Shown in pieces: positions 18,563 through 27,331 of a stretch of DNA of 64,000 nt. Origin of the DNA: Pseudomonas putida (GTDB lineage: Bacteria > Pseudomonadota > Gammaproteobacteria > Pseudomonadales > Pseudomonadaceae); contig NZ_JANHLC010000001.1 in NCBI RefSeq assembly GCF_028682395.1, positions 310,001-374,000 of the forward strand, given 5' to 3'. The notes under the pieces were generated by a model. It worked only from the letters and a program-made list of their open reading frames with translations. It was not told where the DNA came from and made no database searches. How positions within the stretch are numbered: the stretch's first letter is position 1; each line of letters starts with the position of its first letter. Position numbers and translations under genes: made by a program.

Positions 18563-19078
18563 ATGACCAAACAAAACGCCTTTACCCGGGAAGACCTGCT
18601 GCGCTGCAGTCGCGGCGAGCTGTTCGGCCCAGGTAACGCGCAACTGCCCGCCCCGAACATGCTGATGGTGGATCGCATCACCCATATCAGCGCCGAAGGC
18701 GGCAAGTACGGCAAAGGTGAATTGGTCGCCGAGCTGGATATCAATCCAGACCTGTGGTTCTTTGCCTGTCACTTCGAAGGCGACCCGGTCATGCCGGGCT
18801 GCCTGGGCCTTGATGCCATGTGGCAACTGGTCGGTTTCTTCCTCGGCTGGCAGGATCTGCCTGGCCGTGGCCGCGCCCTGGGATCGGGCGAAGTGAAGTT
18901 CTTCGGCCAGGTTCTGCCGAGCGCCAAGAAAGTCACGTACAACATCCAGATCAAACGCGTTATGCGCGGCAAGCTGAACATGGCCATCGCCGATGGCTCG
19001 GTCAGCGTTGACGGCCGCGAGATCTACACTGCCGAAGCCCTCCGGGTCGGCGTTTTCACCTCCACTGACAACTTCTAA
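18563..19078 (+). CDS. fabA: FabA, 3-hydroxydecanoyl-ACP dehydratase/isomerase
   Basis: 171 residues, full length. FabA dehydrates 3-hydroxydecanoyl-ACP and isomerises the trans-2 to the cis-3 enoyl product, the branch point of anaerobic unsaturated fatty acid synthesis. The catalytic His70 ([15 protein letters not shown]) and Asp84 (CLGLD) are both present. The ATG follows GAGGAGCTCGC. fabB begins 11 bases after the stop, the usual fabAB operon. A DesT-like site lies upstream. Confidence 0.98.
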   Translation: MTKQNAFTREDLLRCSRGELFGPGNAQLPAPNMLMVDRITHISAEGGKYGKGELVAELDINPDLWFFACHFEGDPVMPGCLGLDAMWQLVGFFLGWQDLPGRGRALGSGEVKFFGQVLPSAKKVTYNIQIKRVMRGKLNMAIADGSVSVDGREIYTAEALRVGVFTSTDNF

Positions 19079-19089
19079 GGGTTATCCGC

Positions 19090-20310
19090 ATGCGCCGCGT
19101 CGTTATCACTGGTCTGGGCATCGTTTCGTGCCTGGGCAATGACAAAGAGACCGTCTCCGCTAACCTGCGTGCAAGCCGCCCTGGCATCCGCTTCAACCCG
19201 GAATATGCCGAAATGGGTCTGCGTAGCCAGGTTTCCGGCTCCATTGACCTCGACCTTGAATCGCTGATCGATCGCAAGATTTACCGTTTCGTCGGCCATG
19301 CGGCAGCCTATGCCTACCTGGCCATGAAAGACGCGATCGCCGACTCCGGCCTGACCGACGAGCAGGTTTCCAACCCGCGCACCGGTCTGATCGCTGGCTC
19401 CGGCGGCGCCTCGACCCTGAACCAGATGGAAGCGCTGGATATCCTGCGCGAAAAAGGCGTCAAGCGTGTCGGTCCGTACCGCGTGACGCGCACCATGGGC
19501 AGCACCGTTTCCGCCTGCCTGGCCACGCCGTTCAAGATCAAGGGCCTGAACTACTCCATCTCCTCCGCCTGCGCCACCAGTGCTCACTGCATCGGTACCG
19601 CGGTCGAGCAGATCCAGATGGGCAAGCAGGACATCGTTTTCGCCGGTGGCGGTGAAGAAGAACACTGGAGCCAATCGTTCCTGTTCGACGCCATGGGTGC
19701 GCTGTCCAGCCAGTACAACGAAACCCCGCTCAAAGCCTCCCGCGCCTATGACAAGAACCGTGATGGCTTCGTGATCGCCGGTGGCGGCGGCATGGTCGTG
19801 GTCGAAGAACTCGAACACGCCCTGGCTCGCGGCGCCAAGATCTACGCGGAAATCGTTGGCTACGGCGCGACGTCCGACGGCTACGACATGGTTGCCCCTA
19901 GCGGTGAAGGCGCGATCCGCTGCATGCAGATGGCAATGGCCACCGTTGACGGTCCGATCGACTACCTGAACACCCACGGCACCTCCACTCCGGTTGGCGA
20001 TGCCAAGGAAATGGAAGGCGTGCGTGAAGTGTTCGGCGACAAGGCCCCGGCCATCAGCTCGACCAAGAGCCTGTCCGGCCACTCCCTGGGCGCCGCTGGC
20101 GTTCACGAAGCGATCTACTGCCTGCTGATGATGGAAGGCAACTTCATTGCCGGCTCCGCCAACATCGAAGAGATCGACCCGGCCGTTGCCGATATGCCGA
20201 TCCTTACCCAGACCCGCGAGAACGTTACGCTCAACAACGTGATGAGCAACAGCTTCGGGTTCGGCGGCACCAACGCCACCTTGGTACTGCAGCGCTGGCA
20301 GGGCAAGTAA
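19090..20310 (+). CDS. fabB: FabB, 3-oxoacyl-ACP synthase I
   Basis: 406 residues. The condensing enzyme elongates cis-3-decenoyl-ACP and so commits carbon to unsaturated fatty acids. The catalytic triad of elongating KAS enzymes is visible: Cys161 in [12 protein letters not shown], His in [11 protein letters not shown] and His in [19 protein letters not shown]-rich leader of 11 bases separates it from fabA. Codon choice is strongly biased, as for a highly expressed gene. A perfect hairpin terminator follows. Confidence 0.98.
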   Translation: MRRVVITGLGIVSCLGNDKETVSANLRASRPGIRFNPEYAEMGLRSQVSGSIDLDLESLIDRKIYRFVGHAAAYAYLAMKDAIADSGLTDEQVSNPRTGLIAGSGGASTLNQMEALDILREKGVKRVGPYRVTRTMGSTVSACLATPFKIKGLNYSISSACATSAHCIGTAVEQIQMGKQDIVFAGGGEEEHWSQSFLFDAMGALSSQYNETPLKASRAYDKNRDGFVIAGGGGMVVVEELEHALARGAKIYAEIVGYGATSDGYDMVAPSGEGAIRCMQMAMATVDGPIDYLNTHGTSTPVGDAKEMEGVREVFGDKAPAISSTKSLSGHSLGAAGVHEAIYCLLMMEGNFIAGSANIEEIDPAVADMPILTQTRENVTLNNVMSNSFGFGGTNATLVLQRWQGK

Positions 20311-20327
20311 GCCTTCGCCTCCCGCGA

Positions 20328-20368
20328 CCATAAAAAACGCCCCGACTGGTTCGGGGCGTTTTTTATGG
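20328..20368 (+). terminator. Intrinsic terminator of fabAB
   Basis: Two perfectly complementary 18-base arms around the loop CTGGT, with GGGGCG at the base of the loop and TTTTTT on the descending arm. It can also stop transcription on the other strand (AAAAAA on the ascending arm). Confidence 0.93.
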
Positions 20369-20486
20369 TGCAGCATTTTTCCCCCTCGCCAGCCGAACCT
20401 CTACATACCCAGCAATATTTGTAACCTTTAACATTCGGCCCGGCATACATAGCCTAATATGCCCGCCCGTTTCCAGGCTAAAAAAA

Positions 20487-21620
20487 ATGACGACACTCAC
20501 TGTCTATTTTTGCGGTACTGGCTTCACCAAATTTGACGACACAAATAAAAACTATTGGAATGGCGAGCTTATTTCAACCTTGGCCAACAACAACCTTGGC
20601 CGAGAGTTCGTCGACTGGGCTATCGTGAACGGACCAGGCACTCATAACTTGCAGGCGGATGAGTTGTTCGTCAAGTCAGCAAACTACGGCATAAAAGCCG
20701 GTAGATTGCTAGGCAAGGGCTGGGAAGAAAATGTCCACCACGCGATACAGCTAGTCAGGGGCCAGGCAACCTGGCAGCGCTCCCAGCTGAAAAAGCGCGA
20801 GCTTAAAGCCCTCAAGGCGGCCGGCGTGCCGGTTGCCAATGCAACGCGGGAAGGCTCGTGGCCCAAGAGCAAGAAAAACTACGGTGAGCGCAAGCTCACC
20901 CCACAGCAACTCCAAGAACAACTGATAAAAGTGCTCCGCAACAAAGAGGCTATCCCAACCTGTGTCAACTTGATTGGCTGGAGTCGTGGCGCCGTAAGTT
21001 GCCACATGATGGCGAACATAATGCTCAACGACGGCATTCTCAAAGACATCCCCATCAATATATTTGCCGTTGACCCTGTGCCAGGTATATCCAACTTTCA
21101 ACCCAATCGCGTCACCCTTGGTGCGAATGTAAAAGAGTATGTTGGCTTCTTCGCCCGCGATGAACGCTCTTGGGGATTTACCGCAGCTGTCCCGCACACC
21201 CACAGCAGCACAAAGGTCCATCTCTACCCAATGGCCGGACGTCATGCCTCTCTGGTCGGCGACGCCAACGCCAAACATCTCAACAATCCAAAGGCACTAC
21301 CCGAGCCTGGCCTGATCGTGCGTCACTTCGCCGAAACCTGTCTGACACGCTGGAACGTGAAAATAGACAAAAAGCTCAATTTGTCAGATGCCGAGCTGGA
21401 GAGCTTTCATGACCTCATAAGAGAGGCCGAAGCTGACTATGCCTTGCTGAAAAAAGAGTCCTGCACCTTCATTACCAAACAATATAAAGGACAACGCAGA
21501 GTGGCCAATGGCGACAAAGGCACAACCTTTACCTCGATCAACAGCCCCCAATTCCAACCAGCAGCCGGCCTGGCGGCAGACCTAATGTTCCATGAAAGCA
21601 AATACAAAGATATTTGTTGA
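20487..21620 (+). CDS. Orphan lipase-like alpha/beta hydrolase (possible T6SS effector)
   Basis: 377 residues, not confidently placed in a named family. A probable alpha/beta-hydrolase triad: Ser166 in LIGWSRGAVS (GxSxG), Asp196 in FAVDPVPG and His253 in YPMAGRHASLV. GxSRGA with a later GxHxxL resembles DUF2235/Tle1-type phospholipases of T6SS. There is no signal peptide and no adjacent vgrG, adaptor or immunity gene. The gene is clearly more AT-rich than fabB (many AAA and ATA codons, weak ribosome site before ATG 20487) and separates fabB from a chemoreceptor gene that I recall as its direct neighbour in P. aeruginosa. This suggests recent transfer. Function is inferred, not shown. Confidence 0.72.
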   Translation: MTTLTVYFCGTGFTKFDDTNKNYWNGELISTLANNNLGREFVDWAIVNGPGTHNLQADELFVKSANYGIKAGRLLGKGWEENVHHAIQLVRGQATWQRSQLKKRELKALKAAGVPVANATREGSWPKSKKNYGERKLTPQQLQEQLIKVLRNKEAIPTCVNLIGWSRGAVSCHMMANIMLNDGILKDIPINIFAVDPVPGISNFQPNRVTLGANVKEYVGFFARDERSWGFTAAVPHTHSSTKVHLYPMAGRHASLVGDANAKHLNNPKALPEPGLIVRHFAETCLTRWNVKIDKKLNLSDAELESFHDLIREAEADYALLKKESCTFITKQYKGQRRVANGDKGTTFTSINSPQFQPAAGLAADLMFHESKYKDIC

Positions 21621-21666
21621 GCCTTTACGCCACCTCACCATCGGGCAACGCCCAAGGACTAGCCCG

Positions 21667-23292
21667 TTAAACCGAGAACCGCGCCACCAGGGCATTGAGA
21701 TCCACCGCCAGGCGCGACAACTCCTGGCTCGCAGCACTGGTCTGGTTGGCGCCAGCCGACGTCTGCAAGGCCAGGTCGCGGATATTCATCAGATTGCGAT
21801 CGACCTCGCGCGCCACGGCCGCCTGCTCTTCCGAAGCGCTGGCAATCACCAGGTTACGCTCGTTGATCTGAGTAATGGCTTCGGCAATTTCCTCCAGGGC
21901 CACGCCGGCCGCCTTGGCCAAATCCAGGGTTGTGCGCGCCCGTAGATTGCTCTGCTGCATAGCACTAACCGCCTGATCGGTACCCTGCTGGATCCCGCCA
22001 ATCATCTGCTCGATTTCCTGGGTCGACTGCTGGGTGCGATGGGCCAACGCCCGAACCTCGTCGGCCACCACCGCAAAACCACGTCCGGCATCACCGGCCC
22101 GTGCCGCTTCAATGGCGGCATTGAGCGCCAGTAGATTGGTCTGCTCGGCAATCGAGCGGATCACATCCAGCACCTTACTGATGCCGTAGACCTTCTGCGC
22201 CAGAGACTCGACTTGCTCAGCGTTGTTGCCGACATCGTCAGCCAGTGCCTCGATCGACGCCACGGTCTGGCGGACCTGCTCGCGGCCATGCTGGGCGACC
22301 AGATCCGACTCGCGCGACGCTTCGGAAGTCGCCACCGCGTTACTGGCCACCTCCTCTACCGCCGCGGTCATCTGGTTGACCGCCGTCGCAGCCTGGTCAA
22401 TCTCCAGGCTCTGCTGGTGCAGCCCGCGGGTGGCATCCTCGGTCACGCTGCTTAACTCCTCGGAAGCCGAGGCCAGTTGGCTGGAGGAGTCGGAAATACG
22501 GCGGATCGTTTCACGCAAGTGCTGCTGCATGCTCTTGAGCGCTGCGAGCAAGCGTGCCGGCTCGTCACGCCCCTTGATCTCGATCTGCGCGGTCAGGTCG
22601 CCCGAGGCCACCACTTCGGCAACCCCCAACGACTGCGCCAGCGGTATGACAATACTGCGAGTCAGCAGTACAGCCAGGAACACCGTGACCAGCCCCGCCA
22701 GCACGACCATGCCGATGACCCAGATCCGCGCACTACTGAATACCGCTTGCGCCAGATCGGCGGCCGCATTGGCGCTGCTTTGATTGAGCCCGATCAGTTC
22801 ATGCAGAGTAGCTGCCATTTCATCGGCCAATTGGTTCATCTCGCCATTGACCACTTTCACCGCCGACTCGACCTGGCCCTCGCGGGAAAAACTCATGACC
22901 TGAGTCTGGCGCTGTAGATACTGCGTTTCGAGGCTCTTGAAGCGTTCGAACAACTCACGCTCCTTAGGCAGCACGATCAGCGCCTCATAGCGCTGCTGGA
23001 TAGCGCCCAGGCCCTGCTTGAGGTCATTGAGTTTGCTTACGTTCTGGCTCAGGGCCTGAGGGTCGCGATTGATCAGCAGCCGCAAGGTCAGGGCGCGCAC
23101 ACGCAACAGATCCTGACTCATTTCACCGACCGCCATCACGCTGGGCAGCCAGTTGCTGTCAATTTCTTGCGCCTGCTGGCGCATATTATTCATCTGCAAC
23201 AGGGCGAAGCCGCCCAGCGCAAACACCAGCAATGCCAACAGACCAAACCCCAGACCGGCCCGGGGCGCAATGTTCAGATTGCGCAGACTCAT
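21667..23292 (-). CDS. Methyl-accepting chemotaxis protein
   Basis: 541 residues from ATG 23292, with AAGGA upstream. TM1 is about residues 10-32; the periplasmic part (about 33-185) is helical and resembles the four-helix-bundle MCP ligand domain; TM2 is about 188-212. HAMP follows. The cytoplasmic signalling tip is conserved: [20 protein letters not shown] and [10 protein letters not shown]. The protein is a transducer that controls CheA; its ligand is unknown. It lies on the minus strand, convergent with the orphan lipase gene with only 46 bases between the stops. Confidence 0.94.
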   Translation of the reverse strand: MSLRNLNIAPRAGLGFGLLALLVFALGGFALLQMNNMRQQAQEIDSNWLPSVMAVGEMSQDLLRVRALTLRLLINRDPQALSQNVSKLNDLKQGLGAIQQRYEALIVLPKERELFERFKSLETQYLQRQTQVMSFSREGQVESAVKVVNGEMNQLADEMAATLHELIGLNQSSANAAADLAQAVFSSARIWVIGMVVLAGLVTVFLAVLLTRSIVIPLAQSLGVAEVVASGDLTAQIEIKGRDEPARLLAALKSMQQHLRETIRRISDSSSQLASASEELSSVTEDATRGLHQQSLEIDQAATAVNQMTAAVEEVASNAVATSEASRESDLVAQHGREQVRQTVASIEALADDVGNNAEQVESLAQKVYGISKVLDVIRSIAEQTNLLALNAAIEAARAGDAGRGFAVVADEVRALAHRTQQSTQEIEQMIGGIQQGTDQAVSAMQQSNLRARTTLDLAKAAGVALEEIAEAITQINERNLVIASASEEQAAVAREVDRNLMNIRDLALQTSAGANQTSAASQELSRLAVDLNALVARFSV

Positions 23293-23425
23293 TCCCCTGG
23301 TTCCTTCCAAAAGCGCGCATCGGTGATGCGATCTTCATAGACGGTATCGGGCCGGCGAAATTTTGCGTAAGAAGAATTCGTGATATCAAATTGCCCAAGC
23401 AGTCCGATCCACGGATTTTTTGGGC

Positions 23426-23890
23426 TTAGCGCACGGTAAAACTCTGCTGGGCCAACAGGCGATCGCCCTGGAACACCATAAAGCGCCATTCGCCCGGTAC
23501 CACTTCATGGCTCTCGGTGAACTCATAGGCCATGACGTCCAGAGGCGCATTGGGCACCACTTGCTGGACCACTTCCAGCTTGTCATGACGCTGGCCATCG
23601 GGCGTACGCAGCCCTGGGGTGAGGTACAACAGCGTCAGCGGCGTGTCGCCTGCAACCTTGCCGGCCAACTGGTAACGCAGGCCAAACTTGGTCCCCAGCT
23701 TGGCCGGGATGATCTGGGTCTGCTCGATGCTTTCATTACTACGCCGCAACACGCGCTCGCCCGGCTGCAGCTCGGTCTGGCTCCCCTGGAACACCCCATA
23801 CTGGACCGGGCCTTCAACCCGAACCTCGGCACTGGCCAAACCGGCAAACAGCATCAGCGCGCTTATCGCGCTCAAACGGGTGAGGTGCAT
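23426..23890 (-). CDS. Secreted DUF3859-like protein
   Basis: 154 residues. A signal peptide (MHLTRLSAISALMLFAGLASA) precedes a mature part rich in beta-strand pattern, EVRVEGPVQYGVFQG..LPTxxP style, that fits the DUF3859 family. Function unknown; predicted periplasmic. The ATG at 23890 is preceded by GGAGCG. Possibly monocistronic; the 133 bases to the chemoreceptor gene contain a weak hairpin but no clear terminator. Confidence 0.72.
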   Translation of the reverse strand: MHLTRLSAISALMLFAGLASAEVRVEGPVQYGVFQGSQTELQPGERVLRRSNESIEQTQIIPAKLGTKFGLRYQLAGKVAGDTPLTLLYLTPGLRTPDGQRHDKLEVVQQVVPNAPLDVMAYEFTESHEVVPGEWRFMVFQGDRLLAQQSFTVR

Positions 23891-23990
23891 ATCGCGCTCC
23901 TTGATTGAGATGCAGGCGAGGCTATGACACCGGCATGACAGGTTGATGACAGCCTTGCGCGCGCATTGGCCCCTGCCGTGCCCCCAAGCC

Positions 23991-24995
23991 TCAGCGTGAC
24001 TTGGGCAGGATCGCCAGAAAATTGTCCCGGGCTACCCGTTGCGCCAGCGCTGCCGGCAACGCATCGAGGAATGGATCGAAGCGCTGCATCGCTTCGCCCA
24101 GACGGGTGAACCGCCCGACCACATCGGAGCCCAGCATGAAACGCTCCGGGTAGCGTTCCACCAGTTCGAGCCAGGCTTTGCGGGGCACGCCCTGCTCGTC
24201 CAGCAGGTAGGGCGTGAGTACGCTCCAGGACAGGTCGATATACAAATTCGGATAGGCGTCGAGCAACCGGTTCAAGGTCGGCAACAGAAAGTCGAGCTGC
24301 TTCTGATGTCGGTGAATCTCCTTGCTGGTGCCGGCATGGGCCCAGATAAACCGGGTATGGGGGTGGTTGCGCAGCGGTTCTTCGATCTCCGCCAGGTACA
24401 GTGGATTGCGCTCGCGTTTGGACGTGATATTGGAATGCACAAGCACCGGCAGATCATGTTCCGCCGCCAGATGGTAGACCCGCGTCATTGCCTCATTGTT
24501 GGCGCGGGGCGTATCACCGGCGGTCAGGGCCGTCAGGTCATCGTGACGGGTAAAGACTTCGCCAATCCCCTGCCAGAGCCCCGGATCGAGGTCGAGCATG
24601 CGCTGGATATGAGCCGCAGAGTTCTTGTCGTTGGGGTTGAAGCCACTGATAAAGGGGTGGAAGCGCGAGCGCTGGCTTGGGCTCAGGCTTTTCACCGCCG
24701 CCGCGACCAGCACATCGGTGGCGCTGTACCAATAGGCATCGGCATCGTCACCGGCGTAGTAGCGCGGCCGCTTGGGCTCGTCCTCATGCCATTTCTTCGC
24801 CACCGGGATCCCGGTAATCAGCACATGGTCGATACGGTTGGCTGCCATCGCCTCGAGCAACGGCGCCATCCCGGCTGACTCCTGAAAAAAATCGACGTAA
24901 TGCAGGTGAGCATCGCTATAACGATATTCACGCGCCTGGGCGCACATGGCCCCCAGCATCACGACCAGGGTAAAACAGCATTGAATCCAGGGCAC
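23991..24995 (-). CDS. Secreted amidohydrolase-family protein
   Basis: 334 residues from GTG 24995. This start is chosen because GGAG lies 8 bases upstream and the first residues then form a signal peptide (MPWIQCCFTLVVMLGAMCAQA); the frame stays open to an ATG at 25097 that would run into the divergent promoter. The mature part begins with the metal-binding DAHLHY, and further ligands are in VLVHSN, FIWAHAGTS and MLGSDVVGRF, as in the amidohydrolase-2 (TIM-barrel) group. Substrate unknown. Exported members are less common than cytoplasmic ones. Confidence 0.78.
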   Translation of the reverse strand: MPWIQCCFTLVVMLGAMCAQAREYRYSDAHLHYVDFFQESAGMAPLLEAMAANRIDHVLITGIPVAKKWHEDEPKRPRYYAGDDADAYWYSATDVLVAAAVKSLSPSQRSRFHPFISGFNPNDKNSAAHIQRMLDLDPGLWQGIGEVFTRHDDLTALTAGDTPRANNEAMTRVYHLAAEHDLPVLVHSNITSKRERNPLYLAEIEEPLRNHPHTRFIWAHAGTSKEIHRHQKQLDFLLPTLNRLLDAYPNLYIDLSWSVLTPYLLDEQGVPRKAWLELVERYPERFMLGSDVVGRFTRLGEAMQRFDPFLDALPAALAQRVARDNFLAILPKSR

Positions 24996-25146
24996 GGGCC
25001 AATCTCCAGGCAGCACGAACAGGCGGTACGAGCTGGGTAGACCCGATGAGCGCTGCGAGGGTTCAGCCGCAATAAAGGAACGCCTGTCATCAGCCATGCT
25101 CTATAAAGATCAGGACTTCTTTTCCGTCACGTTCCAGAGGTTTGCC

Positions 25147-25563
25147 ATGCCTATTACCGTCAACACCCTATCCAGCGAAGGCTTTCGCCACAGCATCCAG
25201 ATCGACGATCACGAATTGTTCACCGATCTGCCCAAGGCCCTGGGCGGCGAGGATAGCGCGCCCTCGCCCCACGATTACTTCGACGCCGCACTGGGCGCCT
25301 GCAAGGCTCTGACTCTCAGGCTCTATGCACAGAAGAAGAATATTCCACTGACCGGCGTGACCGTCGAGGTCAAGCATGACAGCAGCGAGGAGCAGAAAGG
25401 CAAGTACGCCTTGCACGTCAAGCTGACCCTCAAGGGCGTGCTGACCGACGCCCAGCGTGACGAACTGCACGGTGTGGCGGACCGTTGTCCGATCCACAAA
25501 CTGATGACCACCGCCGAGGTCAACATCGAAACCCACCTCAGTGAAGGGGCGTTCAGCCAGTAA
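25147..25563 (+). CDS. OsmC/Ohr-family peroxide reductase-like protein
   Basis: 138 residues from ATG 25147, preceded by AGAGG. The OsmC-family cysteines are present in ALGACKALTLRLYAQKK and DRCPIHKLM, the pair that reduces organic peroxides through a disulfide intermediate. It is nearer to the YhfA-like group than to Ohr. Predicted cytoplasmic. Divergent from the amidohydrolase gene and followed by a pirin gene. Confidence 0.88.
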   Translation: MPITVNTLSSEGFRHSIQIDDHELFTDLPKALGGEDSAPSPHDYFDAALGACKALTLRLYAQKKNIPLTGVTVEVKHDSSEEQKGKYALHVKLTLKGVLTDAQRDELHGVADRCPIHKLMTTAEVNIETHLSEGAFSQ

Positions 25564-25623
25564 CGGCCCCGGTCTGAAAAGCGGGTTATGCTCAGCGCAT
25601 CACCCGCCCAGCCTGGAATCGCC

Positions 25624-26490
25624 ATGCCCGCAATGACCGTGATCCGCCCGCGCGCCGAGGAGGTCGAAGGCCAGCCGATCCTGCGCCCCCTGCCCTCGGC
25701 CCAGGCCCGCAGCGTTGGCCCCTTCGTGTTTTTCGACCATATGCTGCCCACGCGCTACCCACCGGGCCGCGGCATGAACATCCGCCAGCACCCGCATATC
25801 GGTCTGTCGACCCTGACCTATCTGTTTGAGGGCGAACTGCAGCACAAGGACAGCCTCGGCTCGGACCAACAGGTGCGTCCCGGCGAAGTCAGCTGGATGA
25901 CTGCCGGCAGCGCCATAGCCCACATCGAGCGTACGCCCGCCCCGCTCCAGGCCAGCGGGTCCAGCCTGCATGGGTTGCAGGTATGGCTGGCAACACCAAA
26001 AGCCTTCGAACAAGGTTGCGGGCACTACAGCCATCATCCTGCCGCCAGCCTGCCCACCAGCGACAGCCTGGGGGTACGGATCCGCATGATTGCCGGCAAC
26101 GGCTTCTGCCTGGCCTCGCCAGTGCCCGTACTGGCCCCCACGCTGTACGCCGAGTTGCATATGCAGACCGCGACGACCCTGTTGATTCCTGCCGAACACG
26201 AAGAACGGGCCTTGTACCTACTCGAAGGCGACGCCCAGCTCGATGGCCAGCCGCTTGAAGCGCGCACCCTGGTACTGCTACCGGCCGGCGAGACGCCAAC
26301 ACTGTATGCCGACAGCGAGTGCCATGCCGTCCTGATCGGCGGCGCGCCCCTGGACGGACCACGCCGGCTTAACTGGAACTTTGTCGCCAGTGACCCGGCG
26401 CTGATCGACCAGGCTCGCCAGCGCTGGGCGGCAGGGGACTGGCCGACGGTGCCGGGAGAAACCGGGCGCATCGAGCTGCCCGGCCAGTGA
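25624..26490 (+). CDS. Pirin-family bicupin protein
   Basis: 288 residues from ATG 25624 (MPAMTVIRPRAEEVEG). The N-terminal cupin carries the pirin metal ligands in GMNIRQHPHIGLSTLTYLFEGE (His, His, and Glu further on) and MTAGSAIAHIERT. The C-terminal cupin ends with IGGAPLDGPRRLNWNFVASD. Pirins bind Fe and some act as quercetinases; activity here is unknown. An in-frame ATG at 25588 is less likely because no ribosome site precedes it. Confidence 0.9.
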   Translation: MPAMTVIRPRAEEVEGQPILRPLPSAQARSVGPFVFFDHMLPTRYPPGRGMNIRQHPHIGLSTLTYLFEGELQHKDSLGSDQQVRPGEVSWMTAGSAIAHIERTPAPLQASGSSLHGLQVWLATPKAFEQGCGHYSHHPAASLPTSDSLGVRIRMIAGNGFCLASPVPVLAPTLYAELHMQTATTLLIPAEHEERALYLLEGDAQLDGQPLEARTLVLLPAGETPTLYADSECHAVLIGGAPLDGPRRLNWNFVASDPALIDQARQRWAAGDWPTVPGETGRIELPGQ

Positions 26491-26491
26491 T

Positions 26492-26538
26492 CGCGAGTCA
26501 GCTCGCGCCTACAAAAGGCCCATCAGGCCTGTAGGCGC
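26492..26538. repeat. REP-like double hairpin between convergent genes
   Basis: CGCGAG-TCAG-CTCGCG (26492-26507) is directly joined to a second hairpin with arms GCGCCTACA (26505-26513) and TGTAGGCGC (26530-26538). The GTAGG and GCGAGCTxxCTCGC wording is that of Pseudomonas REP sequences. It lies between the convergent pirin and dienelactone hydrolase genes and may act as a terminator. Confidence 0.6.
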
Positions 26539-26544
26539 CGCCAC

Positions 26545-27270
26545 TCAGGCAAACACTTCATCGAACAGGTTGTGCATCGCCACAAACGCCCTGCGGGCGG
26601 TTCTGGCGTCATACATCATCTTGCCCGGGACGCTGGCGTGCACATCGGTAAAGGAATGCACCGCGCCGCCATAGCTGACCAATTGCCAGTCCACACCCGC
26701 GCCATCCATCTCCTGGGCAAAGGCCGGCAACTGCTCCTGGGGCACGAACGGATCCGCCGCACCGTGCAGCACCAGCACCGAGCCCTTGATCTCGCCGGCC
26801 AGGGCCGGGGTCGGCGTATCCAGGGTGCCATGGAAGGACACCGCCGCCCTCAACGGTGCGCCGCTGCGGGCCAGCTCCAGGGCACAGCAACCGCCAAAAC
26901 AGAAACCGAAAGTGGCCAGGCGCAACGGATCGACCGCCGCCAGGCCCTGCCCACGCAGGACCTCAAAGGCCGCCAGTATGCGCTTGCGCAGCAGTACGCG
27001 ATCTTCCTTGAGTGGCGTCATCGCCGCCGCGGCTTCCTGCATATTGCCCGGGCGTACCGCCTGGCCATAGAGGTCGGCAATCAGCACCACATACCCCTTG
27101 GAGGCGACGGCTTCGGCGATCTTCTCGGCCCCGGCACCAATACCCATCCAGTTCGGTGCCATCAACAACCCCGGACGGGGGCCCTTATGGCTCGGGTCAT
27201 AGGCCAGGCGACTTTCGTAGGCCTGCCCATCGATCTGATGGACCACCGAACTCAGCATGACTTGGCTCAT
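26545..27270 (-). CDS. Dienelactone hydrolase family protein
   Basis: 241 residues from ATG 27270, with CAGGAG upstream. The nucleophile is Cys in FGFCFGGCCALELA, as in dienelactone hydrolases; Asp in HGAADPFVP and His in GGAVHSFTDV complete the triad. PNWMGIGAGAEKIAEAVASKGY is the oxyanion region. It hydrolyses an ester or lactone in the cytosol; the natural substrate is not known. It lies just downstream of htpG, from which it is separated by a terminator. Confidence 0.9.
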   Translation of the reverse strand: MSQVMLSSVVHQIDGQAYESRLAYDPSHKGPRPGLLMAPNWMGIGAGAEKIAEAVASKGYVVLIADLYGQAVRPGNMQEAAAAMTPLKEDRVLLRKRILAAFEVLRGQGLAAVDPLRLATFGFCFGGCCALELARSGAPLRAAVSFHGTLDTPTPALAGEIKGSVLVLHGAADPFVPQEQLPAFAQEMDGAGVDWQLVSYGGAVHSFTDVHASVPGKMMYDARTARRAFVAMHNLFDEVFA

Positions 27271-27293
27271 TGCAGACTCCTGTTGCGAGAGAT

Positions 27294-27319
27294 AAAAAAA
27301 CCCGCCGAAGCGGGTTTTT
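27294..27319 (-). terminator. Intrinsic terminator of htpG
   Basis: On the htpG strand the stem ACCCGC-TTCG-GCGGGT is followed by a run of T. It lies 13 bases beyond the htpG stop and just before the next gene's start. The arms carry A/T runs on both sides, so it could work in both directions. Confidence 0.9.
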
Positions 27320-27331
27320 CGTACAGCGTGG

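Noticed and set aside
23344..23351. FliA-type -10 (CCCGATAC) upstream of the chemoreceptor gene
   Set aside because: Only six of eight consensus bases and the -35 region does not resemble TAAAGTTT.
23395..23425. GCCCAA...TTGGGC hairpin after the DUF3859 gene as a terminator
   Set aside because: The stem is short, the loop long, and the A-run lies inside the loop rather than as a T-run after it.
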